Positions 34,855 to 43,860 of a stretch of 64,000 bases of DNA are shown in pieces. The position numbers and the translations under genes are program-made. How positions within the stretch are numbered: the stretch's first letter is position 1; the number at the start of each line of letters is the position of its first letter. The stretch spans positions 1 to 64,000 of the forward strand of contig NZ_JAKGSC010000003.1 of the NCBI RefSeq assembly GCF_022478115.1, written 5' to 3'. Under the pieces are notes generated by a model. The model was not told where the DNA came from. It was given only the letters and a program-made list of their open reading frames with translations, and ran no database searches. Origin of the DNA: Tenacibaculum aquimarinum. Its GTDB lineage: Bacteria; Bacteroidota; Bacteroidia; Flavobacteriales; Flavobacteriaceae.

Positions 34855-36807
34855 TTAACGCCATTGCATTCGTTGTAATCTTACAGCATTCAAAATTGCT
34901 AATAACGCAACACCTACATCAGCAAATACAGCTTCCCACATTGTTGCTAAACCACCTGCACCTAATATTAAAACAACTATTTTAACACCAAAAGCTAAAA
35001 TGATATTCTGCCAAACAATTTTTCGAGTAGAACGACTAATTTTTATTGCTTTAACTACTTTTGAAGGTTGGTCTGTTTGGATAATGACATCAGCAGTTTC
35101 AATGGCAACATCACTTCCTAAACCTCCCATTGCAATACCTACATCACTTGCTGCTAAAACTGGTGCGTCATTAATACCATCGCCAATAAAGGCTATTTTA
35201 TTTTTGGAATTTTGTTTTAAAGTTTCAACTTCATTCAATTTATCTTCGGGTAATAAACCACCTTTTGCTTTTTCAATGTTTAATTGAGAAGCTACTTTTT
35301 GAGTAATGGAATCTTTATCCCCGGAAAGCATCATTATTTTAGAAATACCGACTTTGTGCAAATTGGTTATGGTTTCTTTGGCATCTTCTTTCAATTCGTC
35401 TGCAATGACAACATAACCAGCAAACTTATTACCAATTGAAACTAAAACAATAGATTCTACAATAGTGTCGATTTCTTTTGCAACTTCAATATTATTGGCA
35501 GTCATTAATGCTTTGTTTCCAACTAAAACAGTTTTTCCGTTTACAATTCCTTTTAAACCTTTTCCTGCTATTTCTGAAACTTTGGTAGCATTAAAATCTG
35601 CTCCATTTGCTTTGTATTCTAAAATGGCTTTAGCAATTGGATGCGTAGATTGCTCTTCCATCGCCATTAAGTATTTCATAAATTCAGTTTCTTCCCAACT
35701 GATTGCTTTTACTTTTTTGATTTTAAAAACACCTTTGGTAACTGTACCCGTTTTATCCATAACCAACGTATTAATTTTGGTCATAGCATCAAGAAAAGAA
35801 GCACCTTTAAATAGAATACCGTTTTTTGAAGCTGCTCCTAAACCACCGAAATAACCCAATGGAATTGAAATAACTAAAGCACAAGGACAAGATATTACCA
35901 AGAAAATTAAAGCTCTATACAACCAATCTCTAAAGACATAACCATCGACAATAAAATAAGGTAATAATGTAACGCCTATGGCTAAAAACACAACAATTGG
36001 TGTGTAAATACGTGCAAACTTCCTTATGAATAATTCGGTTTTAGATTTACGAGCTGTTGCATTTTGAACCATATCGAGAATACGAGCAATGGAACTGTCT
36101 TTAAATTCTTTGGTGGTTTCAATTTCTATAACACCATTGAGATTGATACTTCCTGCAAATACTTTTTCACCTTTGGCAATGGTATCTGGTTTACTTTCAC
36201 CAGTTAAAGCTGCTGTGTTAAATGATCCTTTTTCAGACAAAAAAACACCATCTAAAGGTACTTTTTCGCCAACACGTACTTGTATCTTTTCGCCAATATT
36301 TACGGCTTCAGGATTTACAGAAACATAATCTTTATTTCGATAAACTAACGCTTCCTTTGGTCTAACATCAAGCAATGCTTTAATGTTTGATTTTGCTCTA
36401 TTAACTGCTGTGCTTTGAAATAATTCGCCTACTGCATAAAATAGCATTACTGCAACACCTTCAGGATATTCACCAATAATAAACGCACCAATGGTTGCGA
36501 TTGACATTAAAAAAAATTCTGTAAAGACATCACCTTTTTTAATACTTTTCCATCCTTCTTTTACAACAGGAAATCCAACAGGTATATATGCTATGATATA
36601 CCAAACAATGCGAATCCAATCTCTAAAAAAATTAATATCAAAATAATCTAAAGTAATACCAATGATTAGCATTACAAAACTTACTATCGCTGCACTATAT
36701 GCTTTAAAATTATTGGAACCTTTACTGTGATTATGACCATCATCGTGACTGTGTTCTTTTTCAGAATTAGGTTTTATATCTCTTAAATTGAGTTTCTTTT
36801 TTTTCAT
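34855..36807 (-). CDS. Heavy-metal P-type ATPase, Zn/Cd/Pb type (ZntA-like)
   Basis: The 650-residue pump exports divalent metals. It has a histidine-rich N-terminus (HSHDDGHNHSK) instead of a heavy-metal-associated domain, the TGES actuator motif in AALTGESKPD, the CPC metal site in VISCPCALVISIPLG, the phosphorylation motif DKTGTVTKG, an HP motif (STHPIAKAI) and [20 protein letters not shown]. The last membrane segment has ADVGVALLAILNAVRL, with the Asp typical of Zn/Cd pumps. It lies 57 bp after a Fur-family regulator gene. Confidence 0.92.
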   Translation of the reverse strand: MKKKKLNLRDIKPNSEKEHSHDDGHNHSKGSNNFKAYSAAIVSFVMLIIGITLDYFDINFFRDWIRIVWYIIAYIPVGFPVVKEGWKSIKKGDVFTEFFLMSIATIGAFIIGEYPEGVAVMLFYAVGELFQSTAVNRAKSNIKALLDVRPKEALVYRNKDYVSVNPEAVNIGEKIQVRVGEKVPLDGVFLSEKGSFNTAALTGESKPDTIAKGEKVFAGSINLNGVIEIETTKEFKDSSIARILDMVQNATARKSKTELFIRKFARIYTPIVVFLAIGVTLLPYFIVDGYVFRDWLYRALIFLVISCPCALVISIPLGYFGGLGAASKNGILFKGASFLDAMTKINTLVMDKTGTVTKGVFKIKKVKAISWEETEFMKYLMAMEEQSTHPIAKAILEYKANGADFNATKVSEIAGKGLKGIVNGKTVLVGNKALMTANNIEVAKEIDTIVESIVLVSIGNKFAGYVVIADELKEDAKETITNLHKVGISKIMMLSGDKDSITQKVASQLNIEKAKGGLLPEDKLNEVETLKQNSKNKIAFIGDGINDAPVLAASDVGIAMGGLGSDVAIETADVIIQTDQPSKVVKAIKISRSTRKIVWQNIILAFGVKIVVLILGAGGLATMWEAVFADVGVALLAILNAVRLQRMQWR

Positions 36808-36864
36808 TGATACTTAAATTTAATTCAAAGATGCTTTAAAATTGACTGCAATGGAAGTGCATTG

Positions 36865-37278
36865 TTAGCTACTACATTTATCACAAATACCTTTTACAAC
36901 CAAGTTGACGTTTTCAGAAACAAAACCATCAGGCACTTTTATTTGAGGTATTTTATGTTCTGTTAAACATATAGTTTCGTTACAATTATTACAATGAAAG
37001 TGTAAATGTAAATCGGTTTCAATTTCACAACTGCATCCTTGCTCACAAAGGGCATATTTAGTAATACCTGTACCGTCGTCTATTTGATGAACAATTGCTT
37101 TTTCTTCAAATGTTTTAACTGTTCTGTATAAGGTGGTTCTATCTGCTTTTTCAAAAGCATTTTCAATATCGCTTAATGTAACTGCTATTTGTTTTTGTGC
37201 AAGAAACTTATATATAAGTAATCGCATTGCTGTAACACGTATCTCTTTTGACTCTAATAATTGTTCTATAGTTTGCAT
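36865..37278 (-). CDS. Fur family transcriptional regulator (Zur-like)
   Basis: The 137-residue protein has the Fur winged helix (ESKEIRVTAMRLLIYKFLAQ, then ADRTTLYRTVKTFEEKAIVH) and a dimerisation domain with HLHFHCNNC and a C-terminal CDKC, the structural zinc cysteines. An unusual CSC sits before the HLHFH stretch. Between the ZntA-like pump and the CzcB-type adaptor it likely controls the zinc-related genes; the choice of metal is inferred from neighbours. Confidence 0.88.
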   Translation of the reverse strand: MQTIEQLLESKEIRVTAMRLLIYKFLAQKQIAVTLSDIENAFEKADRTTLYRTVKTFEEKAIVHQIDDGTGITKYALCEQGCSCEIETDLHLHFHCNNCNETICLTEHKIPQIKVPDGFVSENVNLVVKGICDKCSS

Positions 37279-37281
37279 AAT

Positions 37282-38487
37282 TTAATGTTCGTGTTCTGCT
37301 TCACCTTTTTTCATTTCTGCAATAAGGTAGTAGGCATTATTATAAGCGAATTTTGTACTCGTTTCGATTTCTTTAGTAAACTCTACAGCTATCCAATTAC
37401 CATCTTTAGCTCCTAAAATGACTTCGACTGGTTTGAAACTCCAATCTTCATTTTCCTTTTCTACAGAAAACACAAAATAGGTATCGCCTTCTTTTATAAT
37501 GGCACTTTCTGGTAATGCTCTTGTTTTTGTATTTTCAACTTGAATTTTACCTTGGATATACATTCCTGGAATTAAATTACCTTTTTTATTTTCAATTTCT
37601 GCGTGAACGTGTACTGCTTTAGGGTTATCTTCGAATGTTTTGCTTACCGAATAGATTTCTGCAATTAATTCTTCATTTTGAGTAGATTGAACATTAAAGG
37701 TTACTTTTTGACCTTTTTTTACTTTATAAACATCTTTTTCGAAGACCATTAAATCTGCGTGGACGTGATGTGTATTTACTATTTCAAAGAGTTCTGATTG
37801 AGGTTCAACATACTGACCAGTTTTTACTTCTACCTTTTGAACAAACCCTTCAATTGGGCTACGCAATGCTACTTGTTGAGCTATTGTGCCATTACGAACC
37901 GATGTTGTACTGATATTTAGTAATTGTAGTTGAGCTGCCATTCCATTAACCATAGCCTTTGACGCTTCGTATTCTGCTTCTGCTTTTTGAAAATTTGCAC
38001 CAGAGCCTACGCCAGCATTATATAATTTTTGTTGACGTTCATAATTTTTCTTTAAAAAATTGCTATTGCTATACGCATTGAGATAATTGGTTTGCATTTG
38101 AATGATATTAGGATGTGATAAATAAGCAACAACCTGACCTTTGTTTACTTTATCTCCTTCAATTACTTTAATGGAAACTACATTAGCTCCAATTACGGAA
38201 GTTATTGCTGCTTCATTTTGTGGTGGTACTTCTAACGTTCCATTGGCTTCAACATAACCACTCATATTTCGCAACGCAATGGTGTCAATTTTCATTTTTA
38301 AGGCTTCAAATTGTTGTGCTGATAGCATCACTTCTTCGTTTTCGCTATGCCCTTCATTAGTTTCAATTTTGGTTTCTTTATTATGAGAATGCCCATCTTC
38401 TTCGTTGTGTTTTTCTTTATTGCCACAGGCAGTTATTAAAAAGGTCAACATTACTATTATTAGGATATTATATGATCTGTTTTTCAT
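37282..38487 (-). CDS. RND efflux periplasmic adaptor (CzcB-type) lipoprotein
   Basis: The start at 38487 (MKNRSYNILIIVMLTFLITA) gives a lipoprotein signal with Cys22 in the TACG lipobox; an ATG 30 bp upstream would overlap the pump gene. A histidine-rich stretch follows (HNEEDGHSHN), then the membrane-fusion protein layout: AAITSVIGANVVSIKVIEGD lipoyl segment, helical hairpin (LNAYSNSNFLKKNYERQQKL), second lipoyl part (RSPIEGFVQKVEVKTGQYVE) and beta-barrel. About 401 residues. It links the inner pump to the outer channel. The gene lies 7 bp after the CzcA-TolC fusion. Confidence 0.9.
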   Translation of the reverse strand: MKNRSYNILIIVMLTFLITACGNKEKHNEEDGHSHNKETKIETNEGHSENEEVMLSAQQFEALKMKIDTIALRNMSGYVEANGTLEVPPQNEAAITSVIGANVVSIKVIEGDKVNKGQVVAYLSHPNIIQMQTNYLNAYSNSNFLKKNYERQQKLYNAGVGSGANFQKAEAEYEASKAMVNGMAAQLQLLNISTTSVRNGTIAQQVALRSPIEGFVQKVEVKTGQYVEPQSELFEIVNTHHVHADLMVFEKDVYKVKKGQKVTFNVQSTQNEELIAEIYSVSKTFEDNPKAVHVHAEIENKKGNLIPGMYIQGKIQVENTKTRALPESAIIKEGDTYFVFSVEKENEDWSFKPVEVILGAKDGNWIAVEFTKEIETSTKFAYNNAYYLIAEMKKGEAEHEH

Positions 38488-38494
38488 AGTGTTA

Positions 38495-41400
38495 TTATTT
38501 AAAATATTGTAATTCAAAAATGCTTTGTAAATAGTTTACCAATGCTGTTTGAGCTTCTAACTCTGATTGAATGGCTTGATTTATAAGTTGCGTAAAGGCA
38601 GAATAATCAATTTCGCCTTCTTTATAAGCAAATAAAGCGCCAGTTTTCTGTTCTTTAATAAGTGGTAATACTTCATCTTTATAAAATAGCCAAGACGTTT
38701 TCCATTTTTGGTAATTTTCTTTTGCTTGATTAAATTTAGATTGCACTTCCTTTTGTTTAAATAACATATTTACTTCTGCAATTTCTTTATTGAATTTTGC
38801 AGTTCTAATTTGTTTTCTTGTTGTACCAGAAAGAAATGGTATAGAAATACCGGCTTGATAAGTATAATAGCCTGAACTACCGTTTACTTTTTGTAAACCA
38901 CCTTGAAGGTTAAACTTTGGTAAATTCTCGGCTTTAGCAGCTTTGTAATTTGCTTCTGCTTCTGCTATTTTAAGTTGAGAAACACCATACAAAGGATGAG
39001 CTTCTGCACTAAAGGCTGTTAAATCTATGTTGTTAAGGGTTTTAAACTCGTTTGGAACTGTATAGATTTTTTCAGAAACTAACCATAAATTTAATTGCTG
39101 TAAAGCAATGAGGTATTCGCTATAAGCTTGCTTTGTTTTATTTTTAATTTGTAAAGCTTGATTTTTAGCTGCTGAATATTCTAATTTTGATATAGCTTCT
39201 ACTTCATAATTTAACTCAACAGCTTTTTTAAAATTGGTGTAAATAGCATTCAATTCTTTATACAGATTATAATTCCGTTTACTTTTAAAGGCATTAGACC
39301 AGGCTTTTTTCACCTCTAATTCTAACTCCAATTCTGAAAGTTGATACGCCTTTTGCGCTAATTGAATACGTTGTTCTAATAATTTTTGCTTTGGTGCAAT
39401 ACCAAACACATCTATATTTGATTGGCCAACACCAATAGTTGTGTAAATACCTGAACCATCTTTAATTTCCTCACCACCTGTAAAAATTTGAGTTGAGCCA
39501 AAATCGAAAGCAGTCCCTTTTAATTGTTGCTGTTTATCAATTTCTAACTGTCTTTGTTTTAAACTAGGATAGTTCTCTTTTGACATTTTTATAGCTTCTT
39601 GTAATGAAACAATAGGCAAAGAGTCGCTAACTTGTTGTGCATTTCCTGTTATTGGAAACAAAAACATAAAAACTATAATAGCTGTTGCAGTTGCAAATTT
39701 TTTGTTTGCTTTAAATTTAAAAGACTTGTTCTCTACCCAATGGTATAAAATAGGAAGCACAAACAAGGTTAATAATGTAGAAGTTAACAGACCACCAATA
39801 ACTACCGTTGCTAAAGGACGTTGTACTTCTGCACCTGCCGATGCAGAGATAGCCATTGGCAAAAAGCCTAATACATCAGTAAAAGCTGTAAGCATAATAG
39901 GTCTTATTCTTCGTTTTGTACCTTCAATAATTCTATCTTTTAAATTGGTAACGCCTTCTTCTTTTAATTCATTTAAACCACTAATCATTACTAAACCATT
40001 TAAAACTGCAACACCAAAAAGGACAATAAAACCTACACCTGCCGAAATACTAAAAGGCATATCACGAAGCCATAAGGCTATAACACCACCAATGGTTGCC
40101 ATTGGAATAGCGATGTAAATCATTAAAGTTTGTGGTAGTGATTTTAGCGCAAAATATATTAACACAAAAATAAGTAGTAATGCTATTGGTACTACAGTTT
40201 GCAAGCGATTACTGGCACGTTCTAAATTTTCGAAAGCACCACCATATCTAATAAAATAACCTGAAGGCAATTGAAGATTTGCATCTAATTTTGATTTGAT
40301 TTCTACTACTAACGATTTTACATCACGACCTCTTACATTAATACCTACATAAGTTCTTCTGTTAGTATTGTCTCTACTTATTTGCATAGGGCCAGCTTTG
40401 TAGCTTACGTCTGCAACTTCACGAAGTGGAATTTGTGCACCAGAAGGCAAGTTGACAAACAAGTTTTGAACATCAGTTATGTCTTTACGATTATGAGAAC
40501 TTAACCTAACCACTAAATCAAATCGTTTTTCACCTTCAAAAATAACACCTGCTGTACCTCCTGCAAAGGCAGATTGTACAATTTGATTTAAAGTATTTAC
40601 TTGAAGTCCGTATTGTGCTAATTTACTTCGGTTATAGGTGATTGTCATTTGTGGTAAACCTGTGGTAGCTTCCGCTTTCATATCACCAATACCTTCTGTA
40701 CCTGCAATTATTTTAGATATTTCTTCTGCTTTTTGAGACAGTACATTTATATCTTCTCCATAAAGTTTAATAGCTATGTCTTCTCTAACACCTTCGAGTA
40801 GTTCGTTAAAACGCATTTCAATAGGTTGAGTAAATTCATAGTTAACACCAGGAATTATTTCAACCGCTTCTTTCATTTCTTCAATTAAATCATCTTTAGA
40901 TTTAGCTGTTATCCATTCGCTTTTTGGTTTCAGAATCACAATAACATCTGCTAAATCCATAGGCATTGGGTCGGTTGGTATTTCGGCAACACCAATACGA
41001 CTCACTACTTTTTCGACTTCAGAAAAATTAGCTTTTACAATTTGCTCAATTTTTGTGGTTGTTTCAATGGTTTCAGAAAGTGAACTGCCTGGTTTTAAAA
41101 TAGCGTGAAACGCGATATCACCTTCATCAAGTTGTGGAATAAATTCACCACCCATTCTAGAAAACATAAAAGCGGTAATTCCGAATAAAATAACTGCGAT
41201 TCCAACTATTAGTTTTCCTCTTTTTAAGGCTTTTTCTAATAAAGGTTGGTATTTACTTTCTACCCAATGCACGAACTTATCGCCATAGGATTTTTTGTCT
41301 GATTTTGGTGCTCTTAAAATAAGTGCAGACATCATAGGAACATACGTCAAACAAAGTACCATTGCACCAATCATTGCAAAAATGAAAGTCAATGCCATTG

Positions 41401-42826
41401 GTTTGAACATTTTGCCTTCAATCCCTTCTAAAGCTAAAATAGGAAGGAACACAATTAAGATAATTAGTTGACCGAAAAATGCCGCATTCATCATTTTTTT
41501 TGAAGCATTTGCTGCAACATTATCACGTTCTTTAGAGGTTAGCTTCTTCTTTTTTAAGATTTGTGAAGCAATCAGGAAAACGGTACTTTCTACAATAATT
41601 ACAGCGCCATCGACAATAATTCCGAAATCTATTGCCCCCAAGCTCATTAAATTTGCCCAAACGTCAAAGACATTCATTAGTATAAATGCGAATAATAAGG
41701 ATAGTGGAATTGTTGAAGCTACTATTAAACCACCTCTCCAATTTCCTAATAAGAAAATAAGAACGAAAATAACTATTAAAGCACCTTCAATTAAATTGGT
41801 TGCAACGGTAGATGTTGTTTCACTTATTAGTTTGCTTCTATCTAATAAAGGTTCAATAATAACACCTTCTGGTAATGACTTTTCAATTTGCGCCATTCTT
41901 TGCTTGACATTCTCGATAACATCGTTTGAATTTGCACCTTTAAGCATCATTACCAAACCACCAACAACTTCGCCTTCGCCATCTTGTGTTAATGCACCAT
42001 AACGAATAGCAGAACCGTATTGAACCGTGGCAATGTCGCCTACTGTAATTGGGATGCTATTTGTGTTTTTAACCGTAATCTTTTTAATGTCTTCTAAACT
42101 GCGTACTAAACCTTCACCACGAATAAAATTGGCTTGATGATTTTTTTCAATGTATGCACCACCAGTATTTTGATTATTGGCTTGAAGTGCATTGAAAATA
42201 TCGGTAATTGTTAATCCAATGGCTTTTAGTTCGTTTGGGTCTACAGCAACTTCGTACTGTTTAATTTTGCCGCCAATTGCGTTAACCTCAACAACACCTT
42301 CTACCATTGCCATTTGACGTTGAACAATCCAATCTTGCATCGTTCGTAAATCTGTAATCGAATATTTGGCTTTATATTCTTGTTTTACTTTTAGCGTGTA
42401 TTGATAAATTTCTCCTAATCCTGAAGAAATTGGTCCCATTGTAGGTTCGCCAAAACCACTTGGAATTTGTTCTTTGACCTCATTTAGTTTTTCCGCCACT
42501 AATTGACGAGGAAGGTAAGTACCCATGTCATCGTCAAAAACTATGGTAACTACTGATAAACCAAAACGGGAAACGGAACGAATTTCTTGAACATCTGGTA
42601 AGTTACTCATTGCAACTTCTACAGGATAAGTTACAAATTGCTCAATGTCTTCGGTACCTAAATTTGGTGCTTGGGTTATTACTTGTACTTGGTTGTTGGT
42701 AATGTCCGGAACAGCATCTATTGGTACTTTGGTCATACTCCAAATACCTGCTCCAATAATGGTAAGCGTTAGCAACCCAATAATGAATTTATTATTGATT
42801 GAAAAATCAATGATTTTATTAATCAT
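38495..42826 (-). CDS. CzcA-type RND metal efflux pump fused to a TolC-like domain
   Basis: The 1443-residue protein is two proteins in one. Residues 1 to about 1035 are a heavy-metal RND pump: N-terminal membrane helix, KVPIDAVPDITNNQVQV, and the TM4 motif GAIDFGIIVDGAVIIVESTV typical of CzcA-like Co/Zn/Cd pumps. After TM12 (LFVLPILYHWVEN) comes a hydrophobic segment (ATAIIVFMFLFPITGNAQQ) that looks like a signal peptide, then a TolC-like outer-membrane factor of about 390 residues. The fusion is in frame with normal codon use. The operon has only one separate TolC gene, in the Cus part, so the fused domain probably serves this pump. Confidence 0.9.
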   Translation of the reverse strand: MINKIIDFSINNKFIIGLLTLTIIGAGIWSMTKVPIDAVPDITNNQVQVITQAPNLGTEDIEQFVTYPVEVAMSNLPDVQEIRSVSRFGLSVVTIVFDDDMGTYLPRQLVAEKLNEVKEQIPSGFGEPTMGPISSGLGEIYQYTLKVKQEYKAKYSITDLRTMQDWIVQRQMAMVEGVVEVNAIGGKIKQYEVAVDPNELKAIGLTITDIFNALQANNQNTGGAYIEKNHQANFIRGEGLVRSLEDIKKITVKNTNSIPITVGDIATVQYGSAIRYGALTQDGEGEVVGGLVMMLKGANSNDVIENVKQRMAQIEKSLPEGVIIEPLLDRSKLISETTSTVATNLIEGALIVIFVLIFLLGNWRGGLIVASTIPLSLLFAFILMNVFDVWANLMSLGAIDFGIIVDGAVIIVESTVFLIASQILKKKKLTSKERDNVAANASKKMMNAAFFGQLIILIVFLPILALEGIEGKMFKPMALTFIFAMIGAMVLCLTYVPMMSALILRAPKSDKKSYGDKFVHWVESKYQPLLEKALKRGKLIVGIAVILFGITAFMFSRMGGEFIPQLDEGDIAFHAILKPGSSLSETIETTTKIEQIVKANFSEVEKVVSRIGVAEIPTDPMPMDLADVIVILKPKSEWITAKSKDDLIEEMKEAVEIIPGVNYEFTQPIEMRFNELLEGVREDIAIKLYGEDINVLSQKAEEISKIIAGTEGIGDMKAEATTGLPQMTITYNRSKLAQYGLQVNTLNQIVQSAFAGGTAGVIFEGEKRFDLVVRLSSHNRKDITDVQNLFVNLPSGAQIPLREVADVSYKAGPMQISRDNTNRRTYVGINVRGRDVKSLVVEIKSKLDANLQLPSGYFIRYGGAFENLERASNRLQTVVPIALLLIFVLIYFALKSLPQTLMIYIAIPMATIGGVIALWLRDMPFSISAGVGFIVLFGVAVLNGLVMISGLNELKEEGVTNLKDRIIEGTKRRIRPIMLTAFTDVLGFLPMAISASAGAEVQRPLATVVIGGLLTSTLLTLFVLPILYHWVENKSFKFKANKKFATATAIIVFMFLFPITGNAQQVSDSLPIVSLQEAIKMSKENYPSLKQRQLEIDKQQQLKGTAFDFGSTQIFTGGEEIKDGSGIYTTIGVGQSNIDVFGIAPKQKLLEQRIQLAQKAYQLSELELELEVKKAWSNAFKSKRNYNLYKELNAIYTNFKKAVELNYEVEAISKLEYSAAKNQALQIKNKTKQAYSEYLIALQQLNLWLVSEKIYTVPNEFKTLNNIDLTAFSAEAHPLYGVSQLKIAEAEANYKAAKAENLPKFNLQGGLQKVNGSSGYYTYQAGISIPFLSGTTRKQIRTAKFNKEIAEVNMLFKQKEVQSKFNQAKENYQKWKTSWLFYKDEVLPLIKEQKTGALFAYKEGEIDYSAFTQLINQAIQSELEAQTALVNYLQSIFELQYFK

Positions 42827-42930
42827 ATTAAAATGTATTAATTCAGTTAAAAAATATAAAAGTGTGTTCGTAATTCGATTTCGCTCAATATGAGCTTCTC
42901 GTAGCTATGCTACTCGAAGACGAAAACATT

Positions 42931-42950
42931 AAAAAAGGATATAGCTATCC
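42931..42950 (-). terminator. Terminator after the small Cys-rich gene
   Basis: GGATA (42937-42941) pairs with TATCC (42946-42950), with six A on the left giving a U-tract on the minus strand. A further palindrome (CGTAGC/GCTACT) lies at 42899-42915. Confidence 0.65.
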
Positions 42951-42963
42951 TATGAAAACTGAA

Positions 42964-43275
42964 TTATACCCGAGGTGGTTGTAAAATGGAAGTCGTAAAA
43001 TCTTTTTCTATCCCATTGTGGTAGAAAAAATCTTGGGTAGAAATAAATGTTATTTCATATTTTATGTAAGAAAACTGAAAATATGTAGCGTTTATATGAC
43101 AACATTGACATATACAAAAAGGTGAACATAAATCTGAATCTTGGTGCTGATGGTCATTATCCATAGCTTGTGAAATTTCAGTTTTAACATCATTATCAGA
43201 CACATCAAAATCAGCACAAGGTGCTAGATTGAGTGCGAAAATATAAATTGATAATATGAATGCTAATAATTTCAT
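42964..43275 (-). CDS. Small exported Cys/His-rich protein
   Basis: The 103-residue protein has an N-terminal signal or anchor (MKLLAFILSIYIFALNLAPC), an acidic histidine stretch (DNDHQHQDSDL) and a cysteine cluster CSPFCICQCCH. It resembles a group of small Bacteroidetes proteins found beside Cus/Czc genes (possibly the DUF6660 family). Metal binding in the periplasm or sensing is inferred. Its own terminator separates it from the CzcA-TolC gene. Confidence 0.65.
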   Translation of the reverse strand: MKLLAFILSIYIFALNLAPCADFDVSDNDVKTEISQAMDNDHQHQDSDLCSPFCICQCCHINATYFQFSYIKYEITFISTQDFFYHNGIEKDFTTSILQPPRV

Positions 43276-43360
43276 TGTAGCAAATATATAAATTATTTAA
43301 TGCAATGGTTGTGCAAATAATAGGCTTTACAATAATTAAAAGGTGTTTGGTTAGTTATAT

Positions 43361-43403
43361 TTTATAGCAAAAGAAAAAACCTTAATTTTCCTTTTGCTAT
43401 AAA
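43361..43403 (-). terminator. Terminator after the HMA lipoprotein gene
   Basis: TTTATAGCAAAAG (43361-43373) pairs perfectly with CTTTTGCTATAAA (43391-43403) over 13 bp, with a 17-nt loop. It lies between the HMA gene and the small Cys-rich gene. Confidence 0.6.
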
Positions 43404-43426
43404 TTACATTAAAAAATCATACTTAT

Positions 43427-43825
43427 TTATTGATTCATTTTCATTTCGTGGTCGTATTGACAACAACCTGGTAAATTTTTATAAGCTTCTTCGCTTCCTG
43501 CTACTTTTTCAGTATCATAACCAGAAGCTGCTATTGCTTTATGAATTGCCATTGCATTGGTTTTGGTATCATCAAAAGAGACATCGATTTTCTTTTTATC
43601 TACATTCCAATTTGCACTTGCAACACCTTCAACAGCATTTACTGCTTTTTCAATGGTTTTTTTACACATACCACAATTACCTCTTACACCAAAAGACAAA
43701 TCCGTCATTGCCATATCCTTTGACATTTGTGTAGTGGTTGTTTTTGTTTCTTTTTTTGTTTCGTTTTTACAACTTGTAAAACCTAATACTGCAATTACGG
43801 CTACACTTAAAATTACTTTTTTCAT
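43427..43825 (-). CDS. Heavy-metal-associated (HMA) domain lipoprotein
   Basis: The 132-residue protein has a lipobox signal (VLGFTSCKNE), a charged linker, and one HMA domain with GNCGMCKKTIEKAVNAVEGV. The metal site is CGMC, as in mercury or copper chaperones. The tail LPGCCQYDHEMKMNQ adds more possible ligands. It is a likely periplasmic copper-binding protein that delivers metal to the Cus system; neighbouring genes support that view. Confidence 0.85.
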   Translation of the reverse strand: MKKVILSVAVIAVLGFTSCKNETKKETKTTTTQMSKDMAMTDLSFGVRGNCGMCKKTIEKAVNAVEGVASANWNVDKKKIDVSFDDTKTNAMAIHKAIAASGYDTEKVAGSEEAYKNLPGCCQYDHEMKMNQ

Positions 43826-43860
43826 TGTTTTAAAATTTAATTGTTATAGTTTGTATTTAA

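Noticed and set aside
38495..42826. CzcA-TolC fusion as an assembly error
   Set aside because: The frame is continuous with even codon use, and the length matches other Bacteroidetes proteins of this kind.
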